A stretch of DNA of 18,865 nucleotides, taken from positions 1-18,865 of the forward strand of contig CALWVX010000012.1 in NCBI GenBank assembly GCA_944385065.1, in the 5' to 3' direction. Shown piece after piece: positions 7,244 to 13,335 of this stretch (position 1 is its first letter; each line of letters opens with the position of its first letter). The DNA is from an uncultured Oscillospiraceae bacterium. GTDB lineage: Bacteria > Bacillota > Clostridia > Oscillospirales > Oscillospiraceae. Under the pieces are notes generated by a model that was not told the origin of the DNA, ran no database searches, and worked only from the letters and a program-made list of their open reading frames with translations. Both the position numbers and the translations under genes were made by a program.

Positions 7244-7287
7244 CCCTCCAAACGGGAGGGACAGGCTGTTTCCGGGCCTGTCCCGGA
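7244..7287 (+). other. Overlapping hairpins after alr
   Basis: CCCTCC (7244-7249) pairs with GGAGGG (7255-7260). GGACAGGC (7259-7266) pairs with GCCTGTCC (7276-7283), and TCCGGG (7271-7276) can pair with CCCGGA (7282-7287). They share bases, so they are partly exclusive. No T-run follows, so I do not call a terminator. The rest of the 293-base gap up to mazF holds no gene I can support, including no antitoxin. Confidence 0.45.
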
Positions 7288-7433
7288 CCGTGACCGCCCG
7301 GCCGAAGTCCTCATAGGATGGCATGGAGCACGGGGAGGGCGCGCTCTCTCCGGGGGAAAGGCGCGGCGGGCAGGGGAGTGGGCCGTGGCCCTGCGCGGCC
7401 ATATGGCGGTCCAAATTCTGTGACCGGATCAGG

Positions 7434-7439
7434 TATAAA
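7434..7439 (+). promoter_or_regulatory. Possible -10 element before mazF
   Basis: TATAAA stands about 94 bases before the mazF start, in an otherwise GC-rich gap. No good -35 hexamer is seen 16-18 bases upstream, and no extended TG. It could let mazF be transcribed apart from alr, but this is weak. Confidence 0.25.
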
Positions 7440-7532
7440 TCCCGCCGCCCCGTGGGAGAATCATAGTGCAGCGTTACATAGGTCCTCCGGGCCGGTAACG
7501 CGGCGCTATCTTCCGGCGGAGTGTGAATATAC

Positions 7533-7898
7533 TTGGATAACAGCGTGAAACGGGGCGATATTTTTTACGCCGATCTCAGCCCGGTGGTGGGGAGTGAGCA
7601 GGGGGGCGTGCGGCCGGTGCTGATCGTGCAGAACGACACGGGAAACCGCCACAGCCCCACGGTGATTGCCGCGGCCATTACTTCCCAGACGGGAAAGGCC
7701 AGGCTTCCCACCCATATCTCGGTGGCCCCCCTGAGCTGTGGGCTGCCCAAGGAGTCGGTCATCCTGCTGGAGCAGGTCCGCACGCTGGATAAGCGGCGTC
7801 TGCGGGAAAAAATGGGCCGGCTGGATGAGAAGGTCATGCATCAGGTGGACGCGGCCATTGCCGTCAGCTTTGGTCTGCACCCGGAAACCCTGGTGTGA
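7533..7898 (+). CDS. MazF/EndoA family mRNA interferase toxin
   Basis: The protein is a sequence-specific endoribonuclease of the MazF (PemK) family, very like B. subtilis EndoA (NdoA): VKRGDIFYADLSPVVGSEQG followed by GVRPVLIVQND. Arg27 and Thr50 correspond to the catalytic Arg and Thr of EndoA by motif alignment. The PTHISVAPLSCGL and ESVILLEQVRTLDKRRL segments complete the fold (121 aa, usual length about 116). The start is uncertain: TTG 7533 with a weak GGAG 12 bases upstream, or GTG 7545, which would begin MKRGDIF. No MazE-like gene is seen in the 293 bases between alr and mazF, nor just after it. Since EndoA-type MazE antitoxins are normally directly upstream, this toxin either lacks a local partner or uses one elsewhere. 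Confidence 0.92.
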   Translation: MDNSVKRGDIFYADLSPVVGSEQGGVRPVLIVQNDTGNRHSPTVIAAAITSQTGKARLPTHISVAPLSCGLPKESVILLEQVRTLDKRRLREKMGRLDEKVMHQVDAAIAVSFGLHPETLV

Positions 7899-7906
7899 TG
7901 GAAGAC

Positions 7907-7931
7907 GGTCCCGCCCCGGCGGGGCGGGACC
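7907..7931. terminator. Perfect hairpin after mazF
   Basis: GGTCCCGCCCC (7907-7917) pairs perfectly over 11 bp with 7921-7931, with a 3-base loop GGC. No clear T-run follows (TACATAAGAT). It may weakly terminate or pause mazF transcription, or act as a stabilising stem before the next gene, 36 bases downstream. Confidence 0.45.
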
Positions 7932-7967
7932 TACATAAGATAAGACGATGACAAGGAGTATGGACCC

Positions 7968-8495
7968 ATGAAACAAAAGGGAACAAAGTGGATGATCCGT
8001 CTGGGGGCCGGAGCGCTGGCGGCCGGCTGTCTGGTCATGGGGGCGGCCCTGGCCGCGGGAGATGAGGAGGACCCGCTGGTCACCCTCAGCTATTTGAATC
8101 AGACCGCCATTCCCCAGATTGTGGAACAGGTGGAGTCCAGCACCGCCCAGCGCCAGCAGGAGCTGGAGGACAGCTTTCGGACCCAGCTGAGCCAGTATCA
8201 GCAGGGCGGGGAGAGCGGCGGGACGGCTTCGGCCGGCTATGTGCTGGTCACCCTGTCCAGCGGCCAGGTGATGCAGCTGGAGGTGGGCTGTGAGGTGCTG
8301 CTGCGGGTGGGCACCGCCACGGTTCAGGCGGACAGCACGCCCGCCCTGATTGACCTCTCCTCGGCCGGGACAGTGGGGGCGGGGACCTCGCTGGAGAAGA
8401 ATCACCTGTACATGTCCACCATCGAGGGACGGACCCTGACCGCCACCGCCGACACCGTGAAGCTGCTGGTGCGGGGCGGATATACCGTGGCATAA
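7968..8495 (+). CDS. Exported protein of unknown function
   Basis: The product is 175 residues. Basic residues then a hydrophobic stretch form an N-terminal signal peptide ending near residue 30 (AALAAG), with no lipobox Cys at the cut. After it comes DPLVTLSYLNQTAIPQIVEQ, then a Gln/Ser-rich, probably helical or coiled stretch (about 50-80). The C-terminal half is beta-like (VLVTLSSGQVMQLEVGCEVL, GTATVQA, HLYMSTIEGRTLTATADTVK, GGYTVA). I have an impression of a recurrent exported architecture in Firmicutes, but I cannot name a family. The ribosome site is AAGGAG (7953-7958) before ATG 7968. A strong terminator lies downstream. Confidence 0.8.
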   Translation: MKQKGTKWMIRLGAGALAAGCLVMGAALAAGDEEDPLVTLSYLNQTAIPQIVEQVESSTAQRQQELEDSFRTQLSQYQQGGESGGTASAGYVLVTLSSGQVMQLEVGCEVLLRVGTATVQADSTPALIDLSSAGTVGAGTSLEKNHLYMSTIEGRTLTATADTVKLLVRGGYTVA

Positions 8496-8522
8496 AAGCG
8501 GACCGATCAACAGTCAAAGAGA

Positions 8523-8563
8523 AATCGGCCCTCCCCAGGCAAGATGCCTGGGGAGGGCCGATT
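8523..8563. terminator. Strong bidirectional terminator
   Basis: A 19-bp perfect stem (8523-8541 with 8545-8563) closes on a 3-base loop AGA. On the plus strand it is followed by CTGTTTTGC. On the minus strand it is followed by TCTCTTTG. It separates the exported-protein gene from the convergent HxlR gene and is the strongest terminator in the window. Confidence 0.9.
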
Positions 8564-8598
8564 CTGTTTTGCTGCGGCAGGAGGGGGAAGCGGGCGGG

Positions 8599-8931
8599 TC
8601 AAAGGCGATGCTGTTCCCCCCACTCGCACATCAGATCCAGAATCGGAATCAGCGACTTTCCCCGCTGGGTCAGGCTGTATTCCACCTTGGGGGGAATCTG
8701 GGGGTATTCCTCCCGGTGGACCAGCTGGTCCGCCTCCAGCTCCTTCAGCGTGGCGCTGAGGGTCTTATAGGAGATGGAGCCGATATATTTTTTCATCTCA
8801 TTGAAGCGGACCACGCCGAATTCCATCAGGGTATAGAGAATGGTCATTTTATATTTGCCGCTGATCAGGGACAGTGTATAGCTGAAGCCGGTGGTCCCAA
8901 GGCATTCGGAGGAGATACAGCGATTCACCAT
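8599..8931 (-). CDS. HxlR-family winged-helix transcriptional regulator
   Basis: The 110-residue protein has the HxlR/MarR-like winged helix-turn-helix. LSLISGKYKMTILYTLMEFG (about 21-40) is the usual GGKWKxxIL-like segment. The recognition region is GVVRFNEMKKYIGSISYKTLSATLKELEADQLVHREEYPQIPP, followed by KVEYSLTQRGKSLIPILD. Two cysteines lie before the core (Cys5 and Cys10). HxlR-family sensors such as YodB and HypR use such cysteines for redox or electrophile sensing, so a similar role here is possible but inferred. ATG 8931 was chosen because AAAGGAAA precedes it and the longer frame runs antisense to the flavoprotein genes. It is divergent from the two flavoprotein genes, so it is probably their regulator. 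Confidence 0.9.
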   Translation of the reverse strand: MVNRCISSECLGTTGFSYTLSLISGKYKMTILYTLMEFGVVRFNEMKKYIGSISYKTLSATLKELEADQLVHREEYPQIPPKVEYSLTQRGKSLIPILDLMCEWGEQHRL

Positions 8932-8948
8932 AAGGCACTTTCCTTTAT

Positions 8949-8979
8949 GTAAGTATTGAACAAAAAGGTGCGTACTTGC
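8949..8979. promoter_or_regulatory. Possible HxlR operator (dyad)
   Basis: GTAAGTA (8949-8955) and TACTTGC (8973-8979) form imperfect inverted arms (6 of 7 bases complementary) separated by 17 bases. The right arm overlaps the -35 of the promoter for the flavoprotein genes. GTAAGTA/TACTTAC-type arms are common in HxlR-family operators as I recall. The dyad sits in the 123-base gap between hxlR and the first flavoprotein gene, where a divergent regulator would bind. Confidence 0.4.
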
Positions 8980-9009
8980 TTTCTGACTGATTCTTGCTAT
9001 AGTTATAAT
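8976..9009 (+). promoter_or_regulatory. Promoter of the flavoprotein operon
   Basis: TTGCTT (8976-8981) with TATAGT (8998-9003), 16 bases apart and with an extended -10 TG at 8995-8996, is one choice. Overlapping it, TTCTGA (8981-8986) with the consensus TATAAT (9004-9009), 17 bases apart, is another. Either drives the genes at 9055 and 9613. A leader of about 40-45 bases would precede the first start codon. Confidence 0.55.
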
Positions 9010-9054
9010 ATCAGAAGCGGGAAAAGTCAAGACCGCATACAGGGAGGATTTCAT

Positions 9055-9600
9055 ATGAGCAAGAAAATCGTCGTGATCACCGGGAGCCCCCGAACAAACG
9101 GCAACAGCTTCGCCATGACGGACGCCTTTATTCAGGCGGCCCGGCAGAAAGGACACAGCGTTACCCGCTTTGACGCGGCCATGATGAAGATCGGCGGGTG
9201 CCGCGCCTGCGAGACCTGCTATCAAACGGGGAAGGCATGCTCCTTTGACGATGACTTCAACACCATTGCCCCGGCCATTCTGGAGGCGGATGCCGTGGTA
9301 TTCACCATGCCGGTGTACTGGTACTCCATCCCCGCCCAGATCAAGGGAGTGATCGACCGCATGTATGCCCTGGTGGTGGGGGGCAGGGACGTCGCCGGCA
9401 AGGAGTGCGCCCTGATTGCCTGCTGTGAGGAGGAAGATATGACCGTGCTGGACGGGGTGCGGATTCCCGTGGAGCGCACCGCCGCCCTGCTGAAGTGGAA
9501 GATGGCGGGGGAGGTGCTGGTCCCCGGTGTGCTGGAAGCCGGAGCCATCGACAGGACCGACGGCTGCGCCCGGGCGGCCGCTCTGGCGGAGAAGATTTGA
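9055..9600 (+). CDS. Flavodoxin-fold NAD(P)H-dependent FMN reductase 1
   Basis: This 181-residue flavoprotein of the NADPH-dependent FMN reductase/iron-sulfur flavoprotein group has the FMN phosphate motif GSPRTNGNS (10-18) and the flavin-stacking segment TMPVYWYSIPAQIKGVIDRM (near 83-102). Between them is a compact cysteine set Cys49, Cys52, Cys55, Cys62 (CX2CX2CX6C). That spacing resembles the 4Fe-4S motif of iron-sulfur flavoproteins (Isf), so a cluster is plausible but unproven. ATG 9055 follows GGGAGGA (9042-9048); a longer frame upstream lies in the promoter. It is first in a two-gene operon divergent from hxlR, which suggests oxidant or quinone-type stress response. Confidence 0.9.
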   Translation: MSKKIVVITGSPRTNGNSFAMTDAFIQAARQKGHSVTRFDAAMMKIGGCRACETCYQTGKACSFDDDFNTIAPAILEADAVVFTMPVYWYSIPAQIKGVIDRMYALVVGGRDVAGKECALIACCEEEDMTVLDGVRIPVERTAALLKWKMAGEVLVPGVLEAGAIDRTDGCARAAALAEKI

Positions 9601-9612
9601 GGAGGCGTTCCC

Positions 9613-10164
9613 ATGGGAAAGAAGATCGTGATTCTGAACGGGAGCCCCCGCAAAAACGGAAATACCGCGCCGCTGGTCCGGGCCTTTACCCAGGGCGCGG
9701 AACAGGCCGGGCACACGGTGACAGAGTTTGTTCTGGACGGCATGGAGATTCACGGATGCAAGGGCTGCTTCGGCGGGCACAGCGGCCGGCCCTGTCCCTG
9801 CGTCCAGCAGGACGGGATGGCTCGGATCTATCCGGAGGTGCGGGATTGCGACGTGGTGGTGCTGGCCTCGCCGTTGTACTATTGGAATCTGAGCGGCCAG
9901 ATCAGGACCGCTGTGGATCGGCTGTTCGCCCTGGAGGAGGGGGGCGAGAACCTGCTCCGGGGACACGGAAGGGCCGGCGCGCTGCTGATGGCGGCGGAGG
10001 GGTACGGGTTTGAAGATGTGGCGGGCTACTTTGACCATCTGATGGAACATCTGAGATGGCGCAATCTGGGCCACGTGCTGGCCGGAGGAAACGGGGACGT
10101 CGGCGACATCGAGGGGAAGCCGGAGCTCCAGGCAGCCCGGGAGCTGGGGGCCTCAATCCGCTGA
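9613..10164 (+). CDS. Flavodoxin-fold NAD(P)H-dependent FMN reductase 2
   Basis: This 183-residue paralogue of the preceding gene has the FMN motif GSPRKNGNT (10-18) and the segment LASPLYYWNLSGQIRTAVDR (near 84-103). Its cysteines are Cys49, Cys52, Cys61 and Cys63 (CX2CX8CXC), a different spacing from its neighbour. A GEGY-like AEGYGFEDVAGYF segment follows near 129-140. The start is ATG 9613, 12 bases after the previous stop with GAGGAGGCG directly before it, so the genes are translated from one mRNA. The pair looks like an ancient tandem duplication with diverged metal or redox sites. Substrate unknown. Confidence 0.88.
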   Translation: MGKKIVILNGSPRKNGNTAPLVRAFTQGAEQAGHTVTEFVLDGMEIHGCKGCFGGHSGRPCPCVQQDGMARIYPEVRDCDVVVLASPLYYWNLSGQIRTAVDRLFALEEGGENLLRGHGRAGALLMAAEGYGFEDVAGYFDHLMEHLRWRNLGHVLAGGNGDVGDIEGKPELQAARELGASIR

Positions 10165-10187
10165 AAGCATCGGAAAGGGTAATAAAA

Positions 10188-10216
10188 GGCCCGGCGCGAT
10201 GAAATCGCGCCGGGCC
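10188..10216. terminator. Bidirectional terminator between reductase 2 and serA
   Basis: A 13-bp perfect stem (10188-10200 with 10204-10216) has a GAA loop. The minus-strand side is followed by TTTTATTA, a good T-run for ending the serC-serA operon. The plus-strand side is followed by CTTTCGG, weaker. Confidence 0.85.
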
Positions 10217-10244
10217 CTTTCGGTTGTCACGGTCAAATATGGGA

Positions 10245-11417
10245 TCAGTGGTTGAGCACCCGGACCCGGATCATGTTGGGGATGGCCCGCAGCTCGTTGG
10301 CCACCTCGTCGGTGATGCGGGTGTTGACGTCCACCAGAGTATAGGCGTAGTCGCCCTTGGACTTGTTGGTCATGTTCTCCACGTTGATGTTATCGTCGGA
10401 CAGAATCCCCATGATTTTGGAGAGCATGGAGGGGACGTTCTTGTGGATCAGGCAAAGCCGGGAGATGCCGCTCCAGTCCTGAGAGACGTTGGGCAGGTTC
10501 ACCGAGTTGGTGATGTTGCCGTTGACCAGATAGTCCTGCAGCTCCCGCACGGCCATGGCGGCGCAGTTCTCCTCGCTTTCGGGGGTGGAGGCGCCCAGGT
10601 GGGGCAGGGCAATGACATTCTTCACCCCGGCAATGCGGTTGTTGGGGAAGTCGGTGACGTACCGGGCCACCCGGCCGGACTCCAGAGCCTCGATCATGTC
10701 GTTGTCGTTGACCAGCTCGCCCCGGGCCAGATTGAGAATACGCACCTGACCCTTCATCTTGGAGATGGCCTCGGCGTTGATGGTGTCCTTGGTGGAGCTG
10801 TTATAGGGGACATGGATGGTCACATAGTCCGACACCTTGTACAGCTCGTCCACATTGTGGACCACATGGACGTGCCGGTCCAGCCGCAGGGCGGCGTCCA
10901 CGGAAAGGAAGGGGTCATAGCCGTACACGTCCATGCCCAGGTCCAGAGCCACGTTGCACACCAGCGCCCCGATGGCCCCCAGGCCGATCACGCCCACCGT
11001 CTTGCGGTAGAGCTCAGGCCCCACAAAGGCGGACTTGCCCTTCTCCACGGCGGCGGCCACATCCACGTTGGGGGTGTGGACCTGCTCCTGCACCCACTCG
11101 GCGCCCCCCAGAATATCCCGGGACGCGATGAGCATGGCGGCGATGACCAGCTCCTTGACGGCGTTGGCATTGGCGCCGGGGGTATTGAAGACCACAATGC
11201 CGTTTTCCGAGCAGCGGTCGATGGGGATGTTGTTGGTGCCCGCCCCCGCCCGGGCAATGGCCCGCAGGGCGTCGGGGAACTCATAGTCGTGCATGGGGGC
11301 GGAGCGCACCAGGATGCCGTCCTCGTTTTTCAGATCATCCCCCACCTGAAAGCGGCTGGGGTCCAGCCGGGCCAGCCCGGCGGCGGAAATTTTATTGAGG
11401 GTCTTGATACGATACAT
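10245..11417 (-). CDS. serA: D-3-phosphoglycerate dehydrogenase
   Basis: This enzyme oxidises 3-phosphoglycerate to 3-phosphohydroxypyruvate with NAD, the first step of serine synthesis. The 390-residue short type has a substrate domain (about 1-90), a NAD domain with GLGAIG (145-150), and catalytic Arg232 (NLARGELV) and His273 (LPHLGAST). A C-terminal ACT domain (about 320-390: CLIHKNVPSMLSKIMGILSD...) could bind serine. ATG 11417 is preferred over the longer in-frame reading because MYRIKTLNKI is the family start and GAGG lies about 10 bases before it. It lies 45 bases downstream of serC and ends at a strong hairpin, so it is the last gene of a serC-serA operon. Confidence 0.97.
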   Translation of the reverse strand: MYRIKTLNKISAAGLARLDPSRFQVGDDLKNEDGILVRSAPMHDYEFPDALRAIARAGAGTNNIPIDRCSENGIVVFNTPGANANAVKELVIAAMLIASRDILGGAEWVQEQVHTPNVDVAAAVEKGKSAFVGPELYRKTVGVIGLGAIGALVCNVALDLGMDVYGYDPFLSVDAALRLDRHVHVVHNVDELYKVSDYVTIHVPYNSSTKDTINAEAISKMKGQVRILNLARGELVNDNDMIEALESGRVARYVTDFPNNRIAGVKNVIALPHLGASTPESEENCAAMAVRELQDYLVNGNITNSVNLPNVSQDWSGISRLCLIHKNVPSMLSKIMGILSDDNINVENMTNKSKGDYAYTLVDVNTRITDEVANELRAIPNMIRVRVLNH

Positions 11418-11462
11418 GAGAAAAACCTCGAATCTGTCAAAGATCAAATGGATGGGGAAACC

Positions 11463-12548
11463 TTAATTGGCCTGATCGAAGGCGCGGATGAAGTCGCACA
11501 GCTTCTCGACACCTTCCACAGGCATTGCGTTATAGATGGAAGCCCGCATGCCGCCCACCTTTCGGTGGCCCTTCAGGTTGACGAAGCCGGCCTGGGCCGC
11601 CTCGGCGACAAATTTGGCGTCCAGCTCGGGGGTGGCGGTGCGGAAGGTGACGTTCATGCCGGAGCGGGAACCCTTTTCCGCGTGGCACTGGAACAGACGG
11701 GTGTTGTCCAGGGTGTCGTAGAGCATGTTGGCCCGCTGCCACTTCAGCTTCTCCATGCCCTCCAGACCGCCGTTCTCGTTGACCCAGTCCAGGGTGAGGC
11801 CCAGCATGTAGATGCACCAGCAGGGCGGGGTGTTGTACATGGAGTCCTTGTCGATCATGGCCTGATAGCTCATCATCACCGGCGTATAGGGCAGCTCGTG
11901 GCCGGCCAGCTCTTTCTTGATAATGACCACGGTCAGGCCGGCGGGAGCCATGTTCTTCTGCGCGCCGGCGTAGATGATGCCGTATTTGGACACATCCACG
12001 GGCATGGACAGGATGTCGGAGGACATGTCGCACACCAGGGGCACGTCACCGGTCTCAGGCACATAGTCCCACTCGGTGCCGTAGACGGTGTTGTTGGCGC
12101 AGTAATAGAAATAGCTGGCCTGGGGATCCAGCTGGATCTGCTCCTGGCGGGGGATATAGCTGTGGTCCCGGTCGGCGGAGGAGACGGCCAGATTGATCTG
12201 ACCATACTTCTGGGCCTCCTTGTAGGCCAGATTGGAGAAGTTGCCGGTAACGGCGTAGTCGGCCTTTCCGGTCTTTCCGATCAGGTTCAGGGGGATGGCG
12301 GAGAACTGGCCGGTGGCACCGGTCTGGAGGAACAGGATCTGGTACTCATCCGGCACCTTCAGCAGACGGCGCAGCTTATCCTGGGCCTCCTGGAAGATCT
12401 GGAGAAAGACCTTTGAGCGGTGACTCATCTCCATCACGGACATCCCGGAACCCCGGTAGTTGGTGATTTCAGAGGCCGCACGCTCCAGGGCGGAGAGCGG
12501 GAGCATGGACGGTCCGGCGGAGAAATTGTAGACGCGCTGGTCGCTCAT
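11463..12548 (-). CDS. serC: Phosphoserine aminotransferase
   Basis: SerC is the PLP-dependent enzyme that turns 3-phosphohydroxypyruvate and glutamate into phosphoserine, the second step of serine synthesis; the same fold also acts in pyridoxal phosphate synthesis. The 361 residues are full length. They begin with YNFSAGPSMLP and contain EMSHRSKVF (40-48), QTGATGQF (75-82) and the PLP lysine Lys198 in YAGAQKNMAPAG. The C-terminal KGHRKVGGMRASIYNAMP is the usual active-site loop. ATG 12548 has an AAAGGGG sequence about 11 bases upstream. It leads the serC-serA operon from a strong promoter. Confidence 0.97.
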   Translation of the reverse strand: MSDQRVYNFSAGPSMLPLSALERAASEITNYRGSGMSVMEMSHRSKVFLQIFQEAQDKLRRLLKVPDEYQILFLQTGATGQFSAIPLNLIGKTGKADYAVTGNFSNLAYKEAQKYGQINLAVSSADRDHSYIPRQEQIQLDPQASYFYYCANNTVYGTEWDYVPETGDVPLVCDMSSDILSMPVDVSKYGIIYAGAQKNMAPAGLTVVIIKKELAGHELPYTPVMMSYQAMIDKDSMYNTPPCWCIYMLGLTLDWVNENGGLEGMEKLKWQRANMLYDTLDNTRLFQCHAEKGSRSGMNVTFRTATPELDAKFVAEAAQAGFVNLKGHRKVGGMRASIYNAMPVEGVEKLCDFIRAFDQAN

Positions 12549-12582
12549 TTGGGAGGACCCCTTTCTTCAAAGTAATAAAATC

Positions 12583-12611
12583 CCCCACTCCACACAGCAT
12601 GAGGAGTGGGG
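12583..12611 (-). promoter_or_regulatory. 5'-terminal hairpin of serC-serA mRNA
   Basis: On the minus strand CCCCACTCC (12611-12603) pairs perfectly with GGAGTGGGG (12591-12583) across an 11-base loop and is followed by GATTTTATTA. The predicted transcript starts at about 12612-12614, so the stem begins 1-3 bases from the 5' end. It looks like a terminator but is too close to the start for normal attenuation. A stabilising 5' stem or a very early terminator are alternatives. In the plus direction it could end read-through. Confidence 0.6.
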
Positions 12612-12619
12612 TACTTTTC

Positions 12620-12648
12620 ATTATAGGAGGGTGGACAGAAGGTGTCAA
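12620..12648 (-). promoter_or_regulatory. Sigma-A promoter of serC-serA
   Basis: TTGACA (12648-12643) and TATAAT (12625-12620) on the minus strand are separated by exactly 17 bases: a perfect consensus. The leader to the serC ATG is about 65 bases. No T-box or riboswitch fits in it. Confidence 0.88.
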
Positions 12649-12653
12649 TATCC

Positions 12654-12703
12654 CAGGTTTGCAAAAAAGAGGCTGAAAGATGGAGAATCTTGCTCAGGTT
12701 TGC
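12654..12703. repeat. Direct repeat CAGGTTTGC
   Basis: The 9-base word CAGGTTTGC occurs at 12654-12662 and 12695-12703, 41 bases apart, in the spacer between bofA and the serC promoter. It may be chance or a small regulatory repeat. Confidence 0.35.
12663..12696 (-). terminator. Possible weak terminator of bofA
   Basis: On the minus strand a short imperfect stem (AAGAT/ATCTT with GAG/CTC further out) is followed by TTTTTT (12668-12663). The T-run is good but the stem is weak. It is the only termination-like signal between bofA and serC. Confidence 0.3.
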
Positions 12704-12715
12704 CAAGACAGCGGA

Positions 12716-12982
12716 TTATTTCAGCAGATACTGGACCATCAGCAGCAGGCCGAAGCCGGGAGCGCCCAGAGTCCCAAGAACCAGGGCGTTCCAGGGATTG
12801 ACCCCCAAAGTCACGCCGATCAGCCGCCCAGCCTGTGAGAACAGGGCCAGGACGGCCAGGCCCAGGCCCGAGCGCAGGATCAGTCTCAGCAGCCGGGCGG
12901 CCGGACGGCGCAGCAGGAGCAGAGCGGCACACAGCACCAGACCGGCCGCGCACCAGGCCAAATAACCGGGCAGGCCGCTCAT
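12716..12982 (-). CDS. bofA: BofA-like pro-sigma-K processing inhibitor
   Basis: The product is a membrane protein of 88 residues, the usual BofA size. An N-terminal hydrophobic stretch (about 8-25) is followed by a second segment (about 40-60). The C-terminal end VNPWNALVLGTLGAPGFGLLL (residues 61-81) fits the BofA family hallmark (N-x-x-x-A-L-V-x-G-x-L-G-x-P-G). In B. subtilis BofA holds the SpoIVFB protease inactive in the sporulation checkpoint before sigma-K activation. Its ATG overlaps the stop of the DUF2508 gene (ATGA), so they are translated together, as with yaaL-bofA in Bacillus. That some Clostridia lack a classic pro-sigma-K checkpoint leaves its present job open. Alignment was by eye. 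Confidence 0.85.
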   Translation of the reverse strand: MSGLPGYLAWCAAGLVLCAALLLLRRPAARLLRLILRSGLGLAVLALFSQAGRLIGVTLGVNPWNALVLGTLGAPGFGLLLMVQYLLK

Positions 12983-13212
12983 GTGGCCCCCTCCAGTTCC
13001 TTGACCCGGCGCAGCAGATAGTTATAGCGGGCCTGGAGAGAGTTGATCTCAAAGACATAAGATTCGATCAGGTCTCCGTCGCTGGCGGAGTTGAAGCTGC
13101 CGTAGGCCTGTTGAATCTGGGTTCGGGTGCGGGACAGAGAGTCCATCAGGGCCAGCCGCTCCTCGTCCCTGGGGCCGCGGCGGGAGAACAGTTTGCGGGA
13201 TGACTGGTTCAT
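12979..13212 (-). CDS. yaaL: DUF2508 (YaaL-like) protein
   Basis: This 77-residue protein is hydrophilic and probably helical: it is Arg/Glu/Gln-rich with heptad-like spacing (LMDSLSRTRTQIQQAYGSFN, then VFEINSLQARYNYLLRRVKEL). The FNSASDGDLIESYVFEINSLQARY-type centre is characteristic of the YaaL/DUF2508 family. In B. subtilis yaaL sits between recR and bofA; here bofA follows with a 4-base overlap. Function is unknown. ATG 13212 is preceded by AAGGAGCG (13223 and down). The coupling to bofA and the upstream sigma-E-like promoter suggest expression in sporulating mother cells. Confidence 0.85.
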   Translation of the reverse strand: MNQSSRKLFSRRGPRDEERLALMDSLSRTRTQIQQAYGSFNSASDGDLIESYVFEINSLQARYNYLLRRVKELEGAT

Positions 13213-13248
13213 GGCGGATCGCTCCTTTTCGGTAGAGTGGCTGCTCCT

Positions 13249-13277
13249 AGTGTATGGATAGTCTGGACAAATATTCC
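13249..13277 (-). promoter_or_regulatory. Sigma-E-like promoter of yaaL-bofA
   Basis: On the minus strand CATACACT (13256-13249) matches the sigma-E -10 consensus CATACANT at every defined position. GGAATATT (13277-13270) resembles the sigma-E -35 (ATATT core) and lies 13 bases upstream. The predicted start is about 30 bases before the yaaL ATG. A convincing sigma-A pair is not seen here. B. subtilis bofA is known to depend on sigma-E. Confidence 0.6.
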
Positions 13278-13298
13278 AGTGTTTAACCGAAAGGGGGC

Positions 13299-13330
13299 AA
13301 AAACCGGCCCGCGCCTGGGCGCGGGCCGGT
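13299..13330 (-). terminator. Terminator of the SLH-protein gene
   Basis: A 12-bp perfect stem (13319-13330 with 13303-13314) has a 4-base loop and is followed on the minus strand by TTTT. It is just downstream of the SLH gene stop at 13336 and is a clear intrinsic terminator. Confidence 0.88.
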
Positions 13331-13335
13331 GGGAT

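Noticed and set aside
7318..7548. Small frame between alr and mazF as a possible MazE
   Set aside because: It has Arg/Gly/Pro-rich translation with no ribbon-helix-helix or AbrB pattern and runs into the mazF start. Another frame starting at 7324 was equally uninformative.
10224..12416. A 730-codon plus-strand open frame antisense to serA and serC
   Set aside because: Composition is rich in His, Gly, Val and Asp with no recognisable domain; serA and serC are unmistakable on the other strand.
12549..12600. A leader peptide from an ATG in the serC leader hairpin loop
   Set aside because: No ribosome site precedes it and the frame runs on into serC without a leader-like stop or serine codon run.
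12549..12640. T-box or riboswitch ahead of serC
   Set aside because: The leader from the predicted start is only about 65 bases, too short, and no conserved T-box or riboswitch core was seen.
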